A stretch of 42,370 bases of DNA, from NCBI GenBank assembly GCA_016215105.1, contig JACRLJ010000074.1, positions 1-42,370 of the forward strand, given 5' to 3'. This DNA is from Candidatus Hydrogenedentota bacterium (GTDB lineage: Bacteria; Hydrogenedentota; Hydrogenedentia; Hydrogenedentales; SLHB01). The notes under the pieces are model-generated. The model was not told the origin of the DNA, made no database searches, and saw only the letters and a list, made by a program, of their open reading frames with translations. The position numbers and the translations under genes were made by a program. Shown piece by piece: positions 8,705 to 18,600 of this stretch. Every line of letters starts with the position of its first letter. Position 1 is the stretch's first letter.

Positions 8705-9163
8705 ATGCCCGCAACATGGTATCTGATTGCAAACGGCAGCACTGCCCGGCTATTCACGATGGAGCGCGGTGAAGGGCGCCTGACCTTGGTCCGCGAGTTC
8801 GATCACCCGGAAAGCCGGCTTTCCCGAAAGGAACTGAAACGGGACAGGCCAGGACTGTTCTGTCAGCGGGGCGGCCGTCCCGGGACATTCGTCGGCGCAA
8901 CGGACGCAAAGAGACACGAGTCGGAGGTGTTCGCCCGGCAACTCGCGGAAGAACTGGCGTTGGAACTTCTGCCGCACACCTTGGATCGTCTGGTCCTGGT
9001 GGCCCCGGCGGGATTCAGCGCCATCCTGAGCGGACTCTTGCCGCCGGTCCTTCGGAAACGCATCGCTAAGGTCATACGGAAAGACTACACCAAGTCGCCA
9101 GAAAAGGTTTGTACCCAGTTGCTGCGGCGGACCGGACCCGTTCCGGCGCTTGGCGCGGGGTAG
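8705..9163 (+). CDS. Host-attachment family protein (Host_attach, PF10116-like)
   Basis: A 152-residue protein. It opens with WYLIANGSTARLF, continues with a region of charged residues ending in DAKRHESEVFARQLAEEL, and has the strand LDRLVLVAPAGFSAILSGLL followed by RKRIAKVIRKDYTKSPE. This order matches the family named for a protein needed for attachment to host cells, whose fold resembles eRF1/baeRF ribosome-associated domains. The actual biochemical role is not established for most members, and the name should not be read as evidence of host association. The ATG has a good AAAGGAG site. It stands alone between the broken HPt gene and rnk. The conserved basic and acidic positions are present, and length is normal. 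Confidence 0.75.
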   Translation: MPATWYLIANGSTARLFTMERGEGRLTLVREFDHPESRLSRKELKRDRPGLFCQRGGRPGTFVGATDAKRHESEVFARQLAEELALELLPHTLDRLVLVAPAGFSAILSGLLPPVLRKRIAKVIRKDYTKSPEKVCTQLLRRTGPVPALGAG

Positions 9164-9227
9164 GCCGCAAGTGGCGGCTAGCGCAGCGATTCAAAATTGA
9201 AGCAACCTAACTGAACACCGCAATCGA

Positions 9228-9291
9228 GCGAAAACCGGGGACTGACTCGCTTTTCGGTAGTTTGAAAAGCGTGTCTGTCCCCGCTTTTCGC
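9228..9291. repeat. 64-base near-perfect palindrome
   Basis: The left arm (9228-9255) and right arm (9264-9291) are complementary at 25 of 28 positions around an 8-base loop (GGTAGTTT). The arms carry CGGGGACTGACTC and GTGTCTGTCCCCG. It sits in the 219-base spacer between the host-attachment gene and rnk. It could be a strong transcription stop or a REP/RAYT-type mobile repeat; no T-run follows directly. Confidence 0.65.
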
Positions 9292-9382
9292 GGCTCTTGC
9301 GTCCAAAGATTGTGATGCCATCAGCATGAATCAATACACTAGCTGCGCGCAGGATCGCGCGACCCTTGGCAGGAGGTCCGCA

Positions 9383-9793
9383 GTGAAAGAAGTCTATGTC
9401 ACAGCCCATGATTATCGCCGGCTAAGCGAGCTGGTAAACGTGGCCCGTGAATTCGGACGTGAGAACGAGCGCTATCTCAAGGTGCTCGAAAGCGAACTCA
9501 ATCAAGCCCATGTAGTGGACTCCGAAGACATTCCTGCGGACGTGATTACCATGAACAGCAAAGCCCGGTTGCGTGATTGCAGCACCGGGTCAGAGATGAC
9601 CTACACCTTAGTCTTTCCGTCCGACTCCGATCCGGCCCGCCGCCGCGTGTCGGTCCTCGCCCCGATCGGGACCGCGATGCTCGGCAATCGGGTCGGCGAA
9701 GCGTTCGAGTGGGAAGCGCCGCGCGGCCCCCGCCGCCTGAAAGTCGAGGCGATACTGTACCAGCCCGAGGCCGCAGGGCATTTCGCGCTTTAG
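9383..9793 (+). CDS. rnk: Rnk-like GreA/GreB-C-domain protein
   Basis: A 136-residue protein, the usual Rnk length. A short N-terminal helical region (VTAHDYRRLSELVNVA, then ENERYLKVLESEL) replaces the long coiled coil of GreA, and is followed by the GreA/GreB C-terminal FKBP-like domain: DVITMNSKARLRD, YTLVFPSDSDP, VSVLAPIGTAMLGNRVGE and FEWEAPRGPRRLKVE. Rnk binds RNA polymerase and is known as a regulator of nucleoside diphosphate kinase; here the same role is inferred. Start: GTG at 9383 with AGGAGG at 9371-9376, a textbook spacing. An ATG at 9326 lacks such a site and would add residues absent from the family. It converges on the photolyase gene. Confidence 0.85.
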   Translation: MKEVYVTAHDYRRLSELVNVAREFGRENERYLKVLESELNQAHVVDSEDIPADVITMNSKARLRDCSTGSEMTYTLVFPSDSDPARRRVSVLAPIGTAMLGNRVGEAFEWEAPRGPRRLKVEAILYQPEAAGHFAL

Positions 9794-9826
9794 CCGGAGG
9801 CTGTATCGGCTTCACAGCTCAGCCTG

Positions 9827-11227
9827 TCACTGAGCGCGAGTCGCTCCGCCTCTCTCTTCAACCATCTGAAACGAACGTTTCACCCTGTCGACATAGTCGT
9901 CCATATCGAACTTGCGTTCAAGCCCCTTCGCATTCATGTAGCGGACGGTTCCGAAGATTGGGCGCTCTTGCCAGGGGCGATCGTGTTTGCCAAATAGCCA
10001 TGCCACGTTGGTGAAGCCGTTCGGGTCCCGGCCGTCCAGGAAATACTTGTTGTTCAGCGCGAGGGCGATACGAAACGCTTCGCGCGGGTCGCGCGTCCAC
10101 TCGATAATCTTCTTGCCCCAGTACATGCGCATATATCCATGCATCTTCCCCGTCCCGGCCATTTCCGCCATCGCGGCGTTCCAATACGGATCGTGCGTCC
10201 GTGCGGACTCCAATTGCGCCGCGGTGTAAGTGGGGTCACGGCGATCGCGGGCATGTTTATCAAGTGTTCTCCGAGCCCACTCCGGCAATACGTCATACTG
10301 GTCATAGCGCGGATTGAAATGCGTCAAATTGAGCGCCAACTCGCGTCGAATGATGAGTTGTTCGAGAAAGACCGCCACTGATTCCGAGTGACGCCCCTGC
10401 GCCCGCGCTGAGACCTCGAGCGCGACATATAGTGGTGAAATCTGACCAAAATGCAAGTACGGCCCGAGACCGGACTGACCGTCGTGAGCCGGGTCGTTGG
10501 CGCTCGCCCCGTACGCGGCCAACGTCCCGTTCAGAAACGTTTCCAACAGGCGCTCCGCTTGCGACGCGCCACCTGTTGTTGACGCCACGCGCGCTACGGT
10601 TCGGTCCAAGCGAAGCTGAGCAAGGAGCCCGTCGACATCGTCCAGTACAACCGAATCGAACTTCAATCCCATCGAGTCGCGTTTGAGTCGGCGCGGCGTT
10701 AGCGGCACAAGAAACCGAGGCAGCATGCGCATGAGCTTCGGTCGTATCGTGCGCGCCGCATATTCCTCCCGATTCGATGCTGTCTCGACCGGAATTACGG
10801 AGTCACTTTCGACCTCGACCATCGGGCACGCCACAGATTTCGCTACGCGAATTCGCCATTCCCGCTGAATCCGCAAGTAGCCGCGATCCGTAACCAGTAG
10901 CGCCGCGTCCGCCGCGAGTTCAAGCGCCGCGCGGTCCGGTATTGTGCGTCGCACGACAAGTTGGGCGCCCCGCTTTGCTAATGCCCGTTGAGTCTCGCGC
11001 AATCCTTCGACCATGAATGCATAGTGGCGCTCGTTGGCTTCGGGAAATCTGTCCGTCAGACCGAAAACAACAACCAGGGGCAGTTGAAGGTCGTTCGCTT
11101 GGCTTGCGGCATATTCAAGGGCGTGATTGAAGAATGCGCGCTGGGACTGCTGCATCCAGTACAGCACATATTGCCCGTTTCTGGGCGCTTTGTCGTTTCG
11201 GCGACGGATGCGCTCCGGTTGGATCAT
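9827..11227 (-). CDS. phr: Class II CPD photolyase
   Basis: A 466-residue flavoprotein that repairs cyclobutane pyrimidine dimers using blue light. The class II marks are clear: YVLYWMQQSQRAFFNHALEYA near the N terminus, LHFGQISPLYVALE in the FAD region, and the C-terminal HGYMRMYWGKKIIEWT, ALNNKYFLDGRDPNGFTNVAW and FGKHDRPWQERPIFGTVRYM. Homology begins at the ATG at 11225-11227, preceded by a purine-rich stretch (GGGTGGGAG), so the open frame up to 11416 is not used. It diverges from the oxidoreductase at 11352 across a 124-base spacer. Class II enzymes are scattered in bacteria and also found in archaea and eukaryotes, so transfer in the past is possible. Function is confident. Confidence 0.94.
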   Translation of the reverse strand: MIQPERIRRRNDKAPRNGQYVLYWMQQSQRAFFNHALEYAASQANDLQLPLVVVFGLTDRFPEANERHYAFMVEGLRETQRALAKRGAQLVVRRTIPDRAALELAADAALLVTDRGYLRIQREWRIRVAKSVACPMVEVESDSVIPVETASNREEYAARTIRPKLMRMLPRFLVPLTPRRLKRDSMGLKFDSVVLDDVDGLLAQLRLDRTVARVASTTGGASQAERLLETFLNGTLAAYGASANDPAHDGQSGLGPYLHFGQISPLYVALEVSARAQGRHSESVAVFLEQLIIRRELALNLTHFNPRYDQYDVLPEWARRTLDKHARDRRDPTYTAAQLESARTHDPYWNAAMAEMAGTGKMHGYMRMYWGKKIIEWTRDPREAFRIALALNNKYFLDGRDPNGFTNVAWLFGKHDRPWQERPIFGTVRYMNAKGLERKFDMDDYVDRVKRSFQMVEERGGATRAQ

Positions 11228-11270
11228 GTAACCGCTCCCACCCCTCGGTATTTCGTTGCCGTGGTTCCAC

Positions 11271-11299
11271 TTGGCATTAGCACAGCCATTTCCTATAAT
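11271..11299 (+). promoter_or_regulatory. Putative strong sigma70-type promoter of the oxidoreductase gene
   Basis: TTGGCA (11271-11276) and a consensus TATAAT (11294-11299) are separated by 17 bases, 52 bases ahead of the start codon at 11352. This is the best promoter match noted in the window. The leader has no obvious structure. Confidence 0.65.
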
Positions 11300-11351
11300 A
11301 GAGCGTCTGTGCAGTGCAATGTCCAGAGCAATAGTCCAGGAGGAGAATCGC

Positions 11352-12518
11352 ATGGCCAAGAAGACAGTGAACGTGGCGTTGATCGGCACCAAGTTCATGG
11401 GGAAAGCGCACAGCAACGCATTCCGTCAAGTGACCAAGTTTTTCGATCTGCCTGTCGAGCCCGTGATGAAAGTGCTTTGTGGGCGCAATCCGGTTGAAAC
11501 CAAAGAACTTGCCGCCAAGTACGGTTGGGAAGAAGCCAGCACCGATTGGAAGAAGGTTATCGCGCGGAACGATATCGACGTTGTGGATATTTCCGTTCCG
11601 GGAAACATGCATCACCCCATGGCCATCGCGGCGGCCAAAGCGGGCAAGCACATTATTTGCGAGAAGCCGCTCGCGGCGAATGTGAAGCAAGCCAAGGAAA
11701 TGCTCGATGCAGTGACCAAAGCGGGCGTGAAGAACCTGTGCGGATTCTCCTACCGGTTCGCCCCGGCCATCGGCACCATCAAGAAGATGATCGCGAACGG
11801 CGACCTGGGCCATATTTACCACTTCCGCGCAGCCTACCAGCAGGACTGGATCGTCGATCCCGAATTTCCGCTGAACTGGCGCCTTCAAAAGAAGGTCGCC
11901 GGCTGTGGCGCACTCGGCGACATCGGCGCCCATATCATCGACATGTGCCAGAACCTGATCGGTCCGGTCGAGGAAGTCGCGGCTTCGATGCGCACGTTTA
12001 TCAAGAAGCGCCCGTTGACCGAGGGTTCCGCGACCATTGCGGCCGCGGCCGGTCACAAAAAGAGCAGCAAGATGGGTACGGTCGACGTGGACGACGCGAC
12101 GATCATCCTGGCGCACATCAAAGGTCAGGACACGCTGGCGACGTTTGAGGCCACGCGGTTCGCCCCCGGTCGGCGCAACCACAACAGCATTGAAGTGAAC
12201 GGCAGCAAGGGCAGCGTGTTGTGGAACCAGGAAGACATGAACATCTTCCAGTACTACAACGTGAATGACCCAGGTACGCTCCAGGGATTCCGCCGCATTC
12301 ACGCGACCGACTCCGGGCATCCGTACACCGGCGCGTGGTGGCCCAGCGCGCACATTATCGGTTACGAACACCTTTTCACTCATGAGGTGCATGACTTCAT
12401 TGCGCAGTTGAACAGCAAGAAGGTAACCTATCCGACGTTCGCCGATGGTTTGGCCTGCCAGAAAGTGCTTGAGGCGGTCGAGAAGGCCACGAAATCGCGG
12501 AAGTGGGAGAAGGTATAA
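11352..12518 (+). CDS. Gfo/Idh/MocA-family NAD(P)-dependent oxidoreductase
   Basis: A 388-residue cytoplasmic dehydrogenase. The Rossmann domain opens VNVALIGTKFMGKAHSNAF (a G-x-x-x-x-G-x-x-H variant of the dinucleotide motif), followed by VDISVPGNMHHPMAI, the family signature CEKPLAANVKQAKEM (with the catalytic-region lysine), and a C-terminal beta-sheet domain with GALGDIGAHIIDM, where D and H fit the usual catalytic site. The expected reaction is oxidation or reduction of a sugar or cyclitol alcohol; the substrate is unknown. ATG 11352 has AGGAGGAG at 11338-11345 and a strong promoter upstream. It is followed after 142 bases by a sugar isomerase-like gene, a pairing common in sugar or inositol catabolism, so the two likely share a pathway. 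Confidence 0.88.
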   Translation: MAKKTVNVALIGTKFMGKAHSNAFRQVTKFFDLPVEPVMKVLCGRNPVETKELAAKYGWEEASTDWKKVIARNDIDVVDISVPGNMHHPMAIAAAKAGKHIICEKPLAANVKQAKEMLDAVTKAGVKNLCGFSYRFAPAIGTIKKMIANGDLGHIYHFRAAYQQDWIVDPEFPLNWRLQKKVAGCGALGDIGAHIIDMCQNLIGPVEEVAASMRTFIKKRPLTEGSATIAAAAGHKKSSKMGTVDVDDATIILAHIKGQDTLATFEATRFAPGRRNHNSIEVNGSKGSVLWNQEDMNIFQYYNVNDPGTLQGFRRIHATDSGHPYTGAWWPSAHIIGYEHLFTHEVHDFIAQLNSKKVTYPTFADGLACQKVLEAVEKATKSRKWEKV

Positions 12519-12554
12519 GGCGGCTTAGCGGCCGCTTAGAAGGTTTTGGTGTGA

Positions 12555-12607
12555 CTTCGTTGTCAGCATTGTCTGCGAGAGATGCGCGGGAATTGCTGAC
12601 AACGAAG
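12555..12607. repeat. Long inverted repeat between the two sugar genes
   Basis: Perfect 14-base arms, 12555-12568 and 12594-12607 (CTTCGTTGTCAGCA and its complement), enclose a 25-base loop. GTGA at 12551-12554 and TCAC at 12615-12618 could extend the stem past a bulge. No T-run follows. It may attenuate or stabilise the transcript, or be a small repeat element. Confidence 0.55.
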
Positions 12608-12660
12608 CTAAACGTCACCGGCGCTTCTTGGCGCGTGACCCTAAGGAAGGGGATCGAACA

Positions 12661-13623
12661 ATGAAACTTGGTGTGTTGACTGTCATGTTTGGCAAGAAGC
12701 CTCTCAAGGAGGTTCTTGGAATCCTGCGTCCACTCGGATTGCAGACCGTCGAGTTGGGCGCCGGCAACTATCCCGGAAATGCGCACTGCAATACAAAAGC
12801 GCTGCTGGCGTCAAAGCCCAAGCGCGACGCGCTGCTTTCGTTGGTCAAAGGCGAAGGCCTCGAGATCAGCGCGTTGAGTTGCCACGGCAATTGCCTGCAT
12901 CCCGACAAAGCGTTCGCCAAAAAGAACATTGAAGTTCAAACCGACACCATCAAGCTCGCCGAACTGTTGGGCGTCAAAGTAGTCATCGACTTTTCGGGCT
13001 GTCCGGGATCGGACGAGAAGTCCACGAAACCAAACTGGGTGACCTGCGCATGGCCTCCGGACTACTTGGACATTCTCGATTGGCAGTGGTCCAAGAAGGT
13101 GATACCGTACTGGACGAAGCAGGCGAAGTTCGCCGCGAATCATGGTGTGAAGATCGCCTTCGAGGCGCACCCTGGCTTCGTGGTTTACAACCCTGAAACA
13201 CTGCTCAAGTTGCGCAACGCGTGCGGTCAGAACATCGGCGCGAACTTCGATCCGAGCCACTTCTTCTGGCAGGGGATTGAGCCGGTGGCCGCGGTGCGGG
13301 CGCTGGGCAAGGCCATTTTCCACGTCCACGCCAAGGATTCGAAGGTTGACTTGGTCAACGCGTCGGTGAACGGCGTGTTGGATACGAAACACTACGGTGA
13401 TGAGCTCGGCCGCTCGTGGATATTCCGCACGGTAGGCTACGGCCATTCGCTCGAGTGGTGGAAGGAATTCATGTCGATGTTGCGCCTCGTGGGTTACGAC
13501 GGCGCCATCAGCATCGAGCACGAAGACAGCCTGATGTCCAACATGGAAGGTTTGAAGAAGGCCGTCGCGTTCCTGAAAGAGACGCTCATTTTCGAGAAGA
13601 GAACCGCGATTACTTGGGCGTAA
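12661..13623 (+). CDS. Sugar phosphate isomerase/epimerase-like TIM barrel
   Basis: A 320-residue protein of the AP-endonuclease-2/xylose-isomerase-like superfamily. It opens KLGVLTVMFGKKPLKEVL and carries the usual metal-ligand strands: IAFEAHPG, GANFDPSHF, FHVHAKDSK and AISIEHED. Members isomerise, epimerise or dehydrate sugars and cyclitols using a divalent metal; which one cannot be told here. ATG 12661 follows AAGGAAGGGG by a suitable distance, so the in-frame upstream codons from 12628 are excluded. It follows the Gfo/Idh/MocA gene in the same direction, but the inverted repeat between them could set unequal expression. A perfect hairpin lies just after the gene. Confidence 0.83.
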   Translation: MKLGVLTVMFGKKPLKEVLGILRPLGLQTVELGAGNYPGNAHCNTKALLASKPKRDALLSLVKGEGLEISALSCHGNCLHPDKAFAKKNIEVQTDTIKLAELLGVKVVIDFSGCPGSDEKSTKPNWVTCAWPPDYLDILDWQWSKKVIPYWTKQAKFAANHGVKIAFEAHPGFVVYNPETLLKLRNACGQNIGANFDPSHFFWQGIEPVAAVRALGKAIFHVHAKDSKVDLVNASVNGVLDTKHYGDELGRSWIFRTVGYGHSLEWWKEFMSMLRLVGYDGAISIEHEDSLMSNMEGLKKAVAFLKETLIFEKRTAITWA

Positions 13624-13651
13624 CCAGACATAGCATAACGTGAGCAATCAC

Positions 13652-13684
13652 GGGGAAACCCCGTTGGAAAAATGGGGTTTCCCC
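13652..13684 (+). terminator. Perfect hairpin after the isomerase gene
   Basis: GGGGAAACCCC (13652-13662) and GGGGTTTCCCC (13674-13684) form a perfect 11-bp stem with an 11-base loop. Each arm can also fold on itself (GGGG/CCCC around AAA or TTT). It lies 28 bases past the stop, where a terminator is expected, though no continuous T-run follows. Confidence 0.55.
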
Positions 13685-13756
13685 TCACCGTTTTCAGCGG
13701 GGTCAATGGGGCGTTCCGCGGAAACGGCCACGGCAACCCCGACAAAAGGATATCCG

Positions 13757-14272
13757 ATGAATCAGAAGAATTCCTACGACAGAGAAGATCTCCTGGCCTG
13801 CGCTCGAGGCGAGTTGTTCGGACCGGGAAACGCTGAAATGCCGATGCCGAATCTGCTCATGATGGACCGCATCCTGTCCATTACGGACGACGGCGGGGAA
13901 TATGGAAAAGGCGAGATCGTCGCGGAGATGGATGTTCGCCCCGACTTGTGGTTCTTTCAATGTCACTTCGTCAATGATCCAGTTATGCCGGGGTGTCTCG
14001 GATTGGACGCGCTGTGGCAGGGCGTTGGCTTCTTTCTCGGATGGAAAGGCTACCCTGGGCGCGGACGCGCGTTGGGTGTCGAGGAAGTGAAATTCCGCGG
14101 CCAGATTCTTCCAAGTGCAAAGTTGGTCACGTATCAAGTGACTATTCGCCGCGTGATGACCGGAAAGCTAATTATGGGAATCGCGGATGGAACTGTATCC
14201 GTGGATGGACGGAAGATTTACATGGCCAAGGGTCTCAAGGTCGGGTTGTTCACCAGTACCGAAGGTTTTTAG
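13757..14272 (+). CDS. fabA: 3-hydroxydecanoyl-ACP dehydratase/isomerase FabA
   Basis: A 171-residue hot-dog-fold enzyme of anaerobic unsaturated fatty acid synthesis. It dehydrates 3-hydroxydecanoyl-ACP and isomerises the trans-2 to the cis-3 double bond. The FabA block [20 protein letters not shown] is present; catalytic residues fall at H70 and D84, the positions known in E. coli FabA, and [16 protein letters not shown] follows. The start is ATG 13757 (AAAAGG upstream), because the longer frame from 13640 adds residues covering the preceding hairpin. fabB follows in the same direction, the usual partner pair, so this organism makes unsaturated fatty acids by the FabA-FabB route. Confidence 0.95.
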   Translation: MNQKNSYDREDLLACARGELFGPGNAEMPMPNLLMMDRILSITDDGGEYGKGEIVAEMDVRPDLWFFQCHFVNDPVMPGCLGLDALWQGVGFFLGWKGYPGRGRALGVEEVKFRGQILPSAKLVTYQVTIRRVMTGKLIMGIADGTVSVDGRKIYMAKGLKVGLFTSTEGF

Positions 14273-14393
14273 CGGCGCCTGCCAGTAGATAGAACGAGGA
14301 ATTGCTTCTCGACGCGCGTTGCGGTGAACGTGCGGTCGAGGAACTAGAACGAGAGGCGATTTGCCTGCGGCTCAGCCGCCTCAGAGGACTCCA

Positions 14394-15611
14394 ATGAATA
14401 GACGTGTGGTTATTACCGGGATGGGAATCGTTTCCTGCCTGGGCAACGACAAGCAAAGTGTGCTCGAATCGCTTCGCGAGGGACGTTCCGGAATCCGAGC
14501 CAAGGACGACTACCGCGAGATGGGTTTTCGCTGTCAGGTTGCCGGCTCAATCGATATTGACATTGAAGCCCGCATTGACCGTAAAGTGCGCCGGTTCATG
14601 GGAAACGCCGCGGCCTACGCTTTCATCGCCATGGAACAAGCCATCGCCGACGCCGGTCTCGCGGAGACGGATGTGTCGAATCCGCGCACGGGCCTCATCG
14701 TGGGCTCGGGCGGCGGTTCACCCTCAAACCAAGTGCTTGCCGCGGACCTCATGCGCAGCAAGGGGCTGCGCGGCGTAGGCCCCTTCATGGTTCCCCGCAC
14801 CATGTGCAGCACCGTCTCCGCATGCCTGGCGACGCCGTTCAAGATCAAAGGACTCAACTATTCTCTAAGCTCCGCCTGTTCCACGAGTGCGCATTGTATC
14901 GGGAACGCCATGGAGCAGATTCAGATGGACAAGCAAGACGTGGTCTTCGCAGGGGGCGGCGAGGAAGAACATTGGACCCTCACGGTCATGTTCGACGCCA
15001 TGGGAGCCTTGTCAACAAAGTACAACGACGCCCCGGCCACCGCGTCCCGCGCGTACGACGTGAATCGCGACGGTTTTGTCATTGCCGGCGGCGGTGGCGT
15101 GGTCGTCCTCGAGGAACTCGAGCACGCGAAGCGGCGCGGAGCCAAAATCTACGCCGAAGTCGTCGGGTACGGCGCGACCTCGGACGGCGCGGACATGGTG
15201 GCGCCGTCGGGTGAAGGCGCCGTGCGTTGCATGCGCCAGGCGCTGGCCACCGTGAAAGAGCCCGTCGACTACATCAATACCCATGGCACCAGCACGCCCG
15301 CAGGGGATATTGTCGAGCTTAAAGCAATCAGCGAGGTGTTTGGGCAAGACGTCCCAGCCATCAGTTCGACCAAGTCCCTCTCCGGTCACTCGTTGGGCGC
15401 CGCCGGCGTCCATGAGACCATCTATTCGCTGCTCATGATCGAGAACGATTTCATCACGGCGTCCGCGAACATTAGCGACCTCGATCCCGGCGCGGAAGGC
15501 ATGCCAATCGTACGGGAACGGCGGGATGGCGCGAAACTTAACACGGTGATGTCCAACAGTTTCGGTTTCGGCGGCACGAACGCGGCGCTGGCTTTGCAGC
15601 GCTTCTCGTAA
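14394..15611 (+). CDS. fabB: Beta-ketoacyl-ACP synthase I FabB
   Basis: A 405-residue thiolase-fold condensing enzyme that elongates acyl-ACP with malonyl-ACP; FabB acts on the cis-3-decenoyl product of FabA. It shows [15 protein letters not shown] at the N terminus, the nucleophile C162 in [12 protein letters not shown], the histidine motifs [11 protein letters not shown] and [12 protein letters not shown], and the C-terminal GFGGTNAAL. The close match to FabB rather than FabF is supported by the adjacent fabA. Start: ATG 14394 with AGAGGA about 6 bases ahead, rather than the in-frame codon at 14361. The 121-base gap to fabA holds no recognisable feature. Confidence 0.95.
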   Translation: MNRRVVITGMGIVSCLGNDKQSVLESLREGRSGIRAKDDYREMGFRCQVAGSIDIDIEARIDRKVRRFMGNAAAYAFIAMEQAIADAGLAETDVSNPRTGLIVGSGGGSPSNQVLAADLMRSKGLRGVGPFMVPRTMCSTVSACLATPFKIKGLNYSLSSACSTSAHCIGNAMEQIQMDKQDVVFAGGGEEEHWTLTVMFDAMGALSTKYNDAPATASRAYDVNRDGFVIAGGGGVVVLEELEHAKRRGAKIYAEVVGYGATSDGADMVAPSGEGAVRCMRQALATVKEPVDYINTHGTSTPAGDIVELKAISEVFGQDVPAISSTKSLSGHSLGAAGVHETIYSLLMIENDFITASANISDLDPGAEGMPIVRERRDGAKLNTVMSNSFGFGGTNAALALQRFS

Positions 15612-15679
15612 GACGCTGCGTCCGCAATTGGCTGCGCCGCAGGAACAATGGCGCCAGTGAGTGTGTTATTAGGACCATC

Positions 15680-18600
15680 ATGACTCAAGCGGCACTCAAG
15701 AGAACTGTTTTCGACTTCCGGGAAACGCTTCGGCGGCAGATCATCTGTATCGACGGCGCCATGGGCACCATGATCCAGGCGCTCCGCGTGACCGACGACG
15801 ATTTTGGCGGGCCGGATTTCCGCATGTTGTCGGATTTGCTCACCTTTTCGCGTCCCGACGCCATCAAGGGAATTCACCTCGAGTACTTTCGCGCCGGCGC
15901 GAATGCGGTCGAGACCAACACCTTCGGCGCATCGCCATTGCGTCTTTCCGAATATGACTTCTCGACGCTGAATCTGTCGCAGTTTGCGCCAAGTCCCTAC
16001 GGCGTGGACCCGCGTGCGCTGAGCTACGAGGATCTTGCCTACTACTTGAGCCGCGCCGGCGCCGAGGTGGCCTGCCGCGCGCGTGACGAGTACTTCGACA
16101 CTCCCGAATACGACGGACGTCCGCTATTTGTCATCGGCTCGATCGGGCCATCGAACCGCGTGCTTTCAAGCACGAAGGCCGATCTGAAAGTGTCTACGTT
16201 CGACGAGATCGCCGAGAACTTCCGTCATCAGGTGCGAGGACTGCTCGATGGCGGCGTCGACGTAATCCTCTACGAGACGCAGCAAGATATCCTCGAACTC
16301 AAGGCCGCGGTGATCGGCGGACTTCGGGCGATGGATGAACTCGGTCGGCGCGTCCCCATCATGTGCCAGGTGACCGTTGACACCTTCTCGAAGATGCAGA
16401 TATTCAACACAGACATCCATGCGGCCATGGTGACCGTGGAAGGCCTGGGGATCGATGTGTTTGGGATCAACTGCAGCATCGGTCCCGATCTGATGCTCAA
16501 GACGGTCGAAAAGCTCTCGCGCTACTCGAAGCTGCCCATATCCGTCATTCCGAACGCCGGTCTTCCGTCATCGGAAAACGGCAAGACGGTGTTCAAGTTC
16601 ACGCCCGAGGATATGGCGCGCTTCCAGTCCGAGTTCGTCGACAAATACGGGGTGAACGTGGTTGGCGGGTGCTGTGGCACAAACCCGAATCACATTCGCG
16701 CCATCGCGCAGGCGGTCAAGGGCAAGATACCCAAACCCCGCACGCCGGAGCGCGGACTCTATATTTCCGGACCGCAAGAAGCCGTGTTGCTCGACAGCAG
16801 CAAGACGCTGATCATGATCGGCGAACGCTTGAATGTGCGCGGGTCCAAGAAAGTGCGCGACGCCGTCGAGAGTGGGGGGGCAATAGACCACGACGCGCTC
16901 GAAGAAGTGGTGAATGAGCAAGTCAAAGACCTCGGGGTCAAAGTCATTGACGTGTGCATGGACTCGAACGTGGTCGACACGACAACGGCGTTGGCGGAGG
17001 TCGTTCATAAACAGACCACCGATTTTTCTGGCGCCATGTGCCTCGACTCGTTCGCGTTGGACGCGTTGGCCGCGGCCATCAAGGTGTATCCGGGGCGCCC
17101 CATCATCAATTCGATGTCCATGGAAGACGTTGAAGAGGGTGTGACAAAGGTTGAAGCGGTAATCCGCGCCACCCGCGATCATCACCCGATGTATATCGGC
17201 CTGGCTGCGGGTCCCAAGGGCCCCGGAAGCACCCGCCAGGAGAAATACGAGCTAGCCAAACAGATCGTAGACAAGGCCGCGGAATTCGGCGTCACGCCGG
17301 ATCAGATTTTCATCGATATGAACGTGTTTCCGGTGGGTTCGGAATCCATCGAGGGGATGAACTTCGCCGTCGAATCACTCGAAGCGATACCGCTGATCAA
17401 GTCCATTCATCCGGACCTGCGGACAACGTGCGGCGTGGGCAATCTTACGAACGGCCTCGCAAAAAAACCGTACATGCGTCAGGTATTGACGTCGGTGTGG
17501 CTCGACGAAGCGCGCAAGCGCGGTCTGGACGCCGCCATTATCAATCCGAATCACTACGTGTTCGTGAGTAATCTCGATCCGCGGGACTACGAACTGGGGC
17601 TTCGCGCCATACTCCAGCGCGACATGGACGCATTCGCGGAACTCGAAATCGTCGCGGAACAGAAGAAGGGAAACGTGGTAACCCGGCGTACGTCGTACGA
17701 GGACTTGCCGCTGGAAACGGCGATCTGCGAGAAGATCAAAGACGGCTACAAAGAACGCGAGAACGGTTCCTTCGATTACCAGGGAATCACCTATACCTAT
17801 GCCGACAAGATCGTTCTCCAGGTGGCCAAAGCGATCGAAACACACGAGCCGCTCGAATTCATCAACCGCTTCTTAATGGGCGCGATGAAAGATCTCGGTG
17901 ATGGGTTTGCGCGCGGCGAGGTATCATTGCCGCACCTGCTCAAATCGGCCGACGTCATGAAGCAGGCCATGGGATTCCTCGAAGCGTATATGCGCAAGTC
18001 GGCGTCGGTCGACATCCACGAGGAGATCAAATACAAAGGCACAATCGTCCTTGGCACCGTGTACCAGGACGTGCATTCCATCGGCAAGGATCTGGCCAAG
18101 ACGCTATTCGAAAACTATGGCTACCGTGTAATCGACCTCGGCGTGATGACGCCGCTGCAATCATTCATTGACGCCGCCAAGCAGTACAAAGCCACCGCGA
18201 TCGGCATGTCAGCCTTGTTGGTGCAGACCTCCAATCACATGATCACCGTATCCAAAATGATGTTGGAGCAGGGTCTGGAAAACACGCCGGTGCTTATCGG
18301 TGGCGCGCCCGTAAACGATCGCCACGCCGGATACGTCGCCATGGCCGGAGGGGAAGACGTGACGCGTATCCGCCCCAACGTCTTCTACTGTCCGACCGCA
18401 ATGGACGGCGTGAATGTCATGAATCGGTGGGCGTCCTCTCCCGACGTCAAACCGATTCTGGACGCGAATCGCAAGAAACTGCTGCTACAGTTTGAGCGCG
18501 CGGAGAAACGCGCCCACGAAGAAGAACAGCTACTTGCAACCTTGCCCCGGCGCCAGATTCAGTACGAGCATCACGATGTCGCCAGGGATCCCTGGTTTGG

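Noticed and set aside
11277-12392. A 371-codon minus-strand frame across the Gfo/Idh/MocA gene
   Set aside because: It mirrors the oxidoreductase, which has the dinucleotide and catalytic motifs, a strong ribosome site and a promoter.
15612-15679. Possible cobalamin or SAM riboswitch before metH
   Set aside because: The gap is only 68 bases and shows no conserved core of either class.
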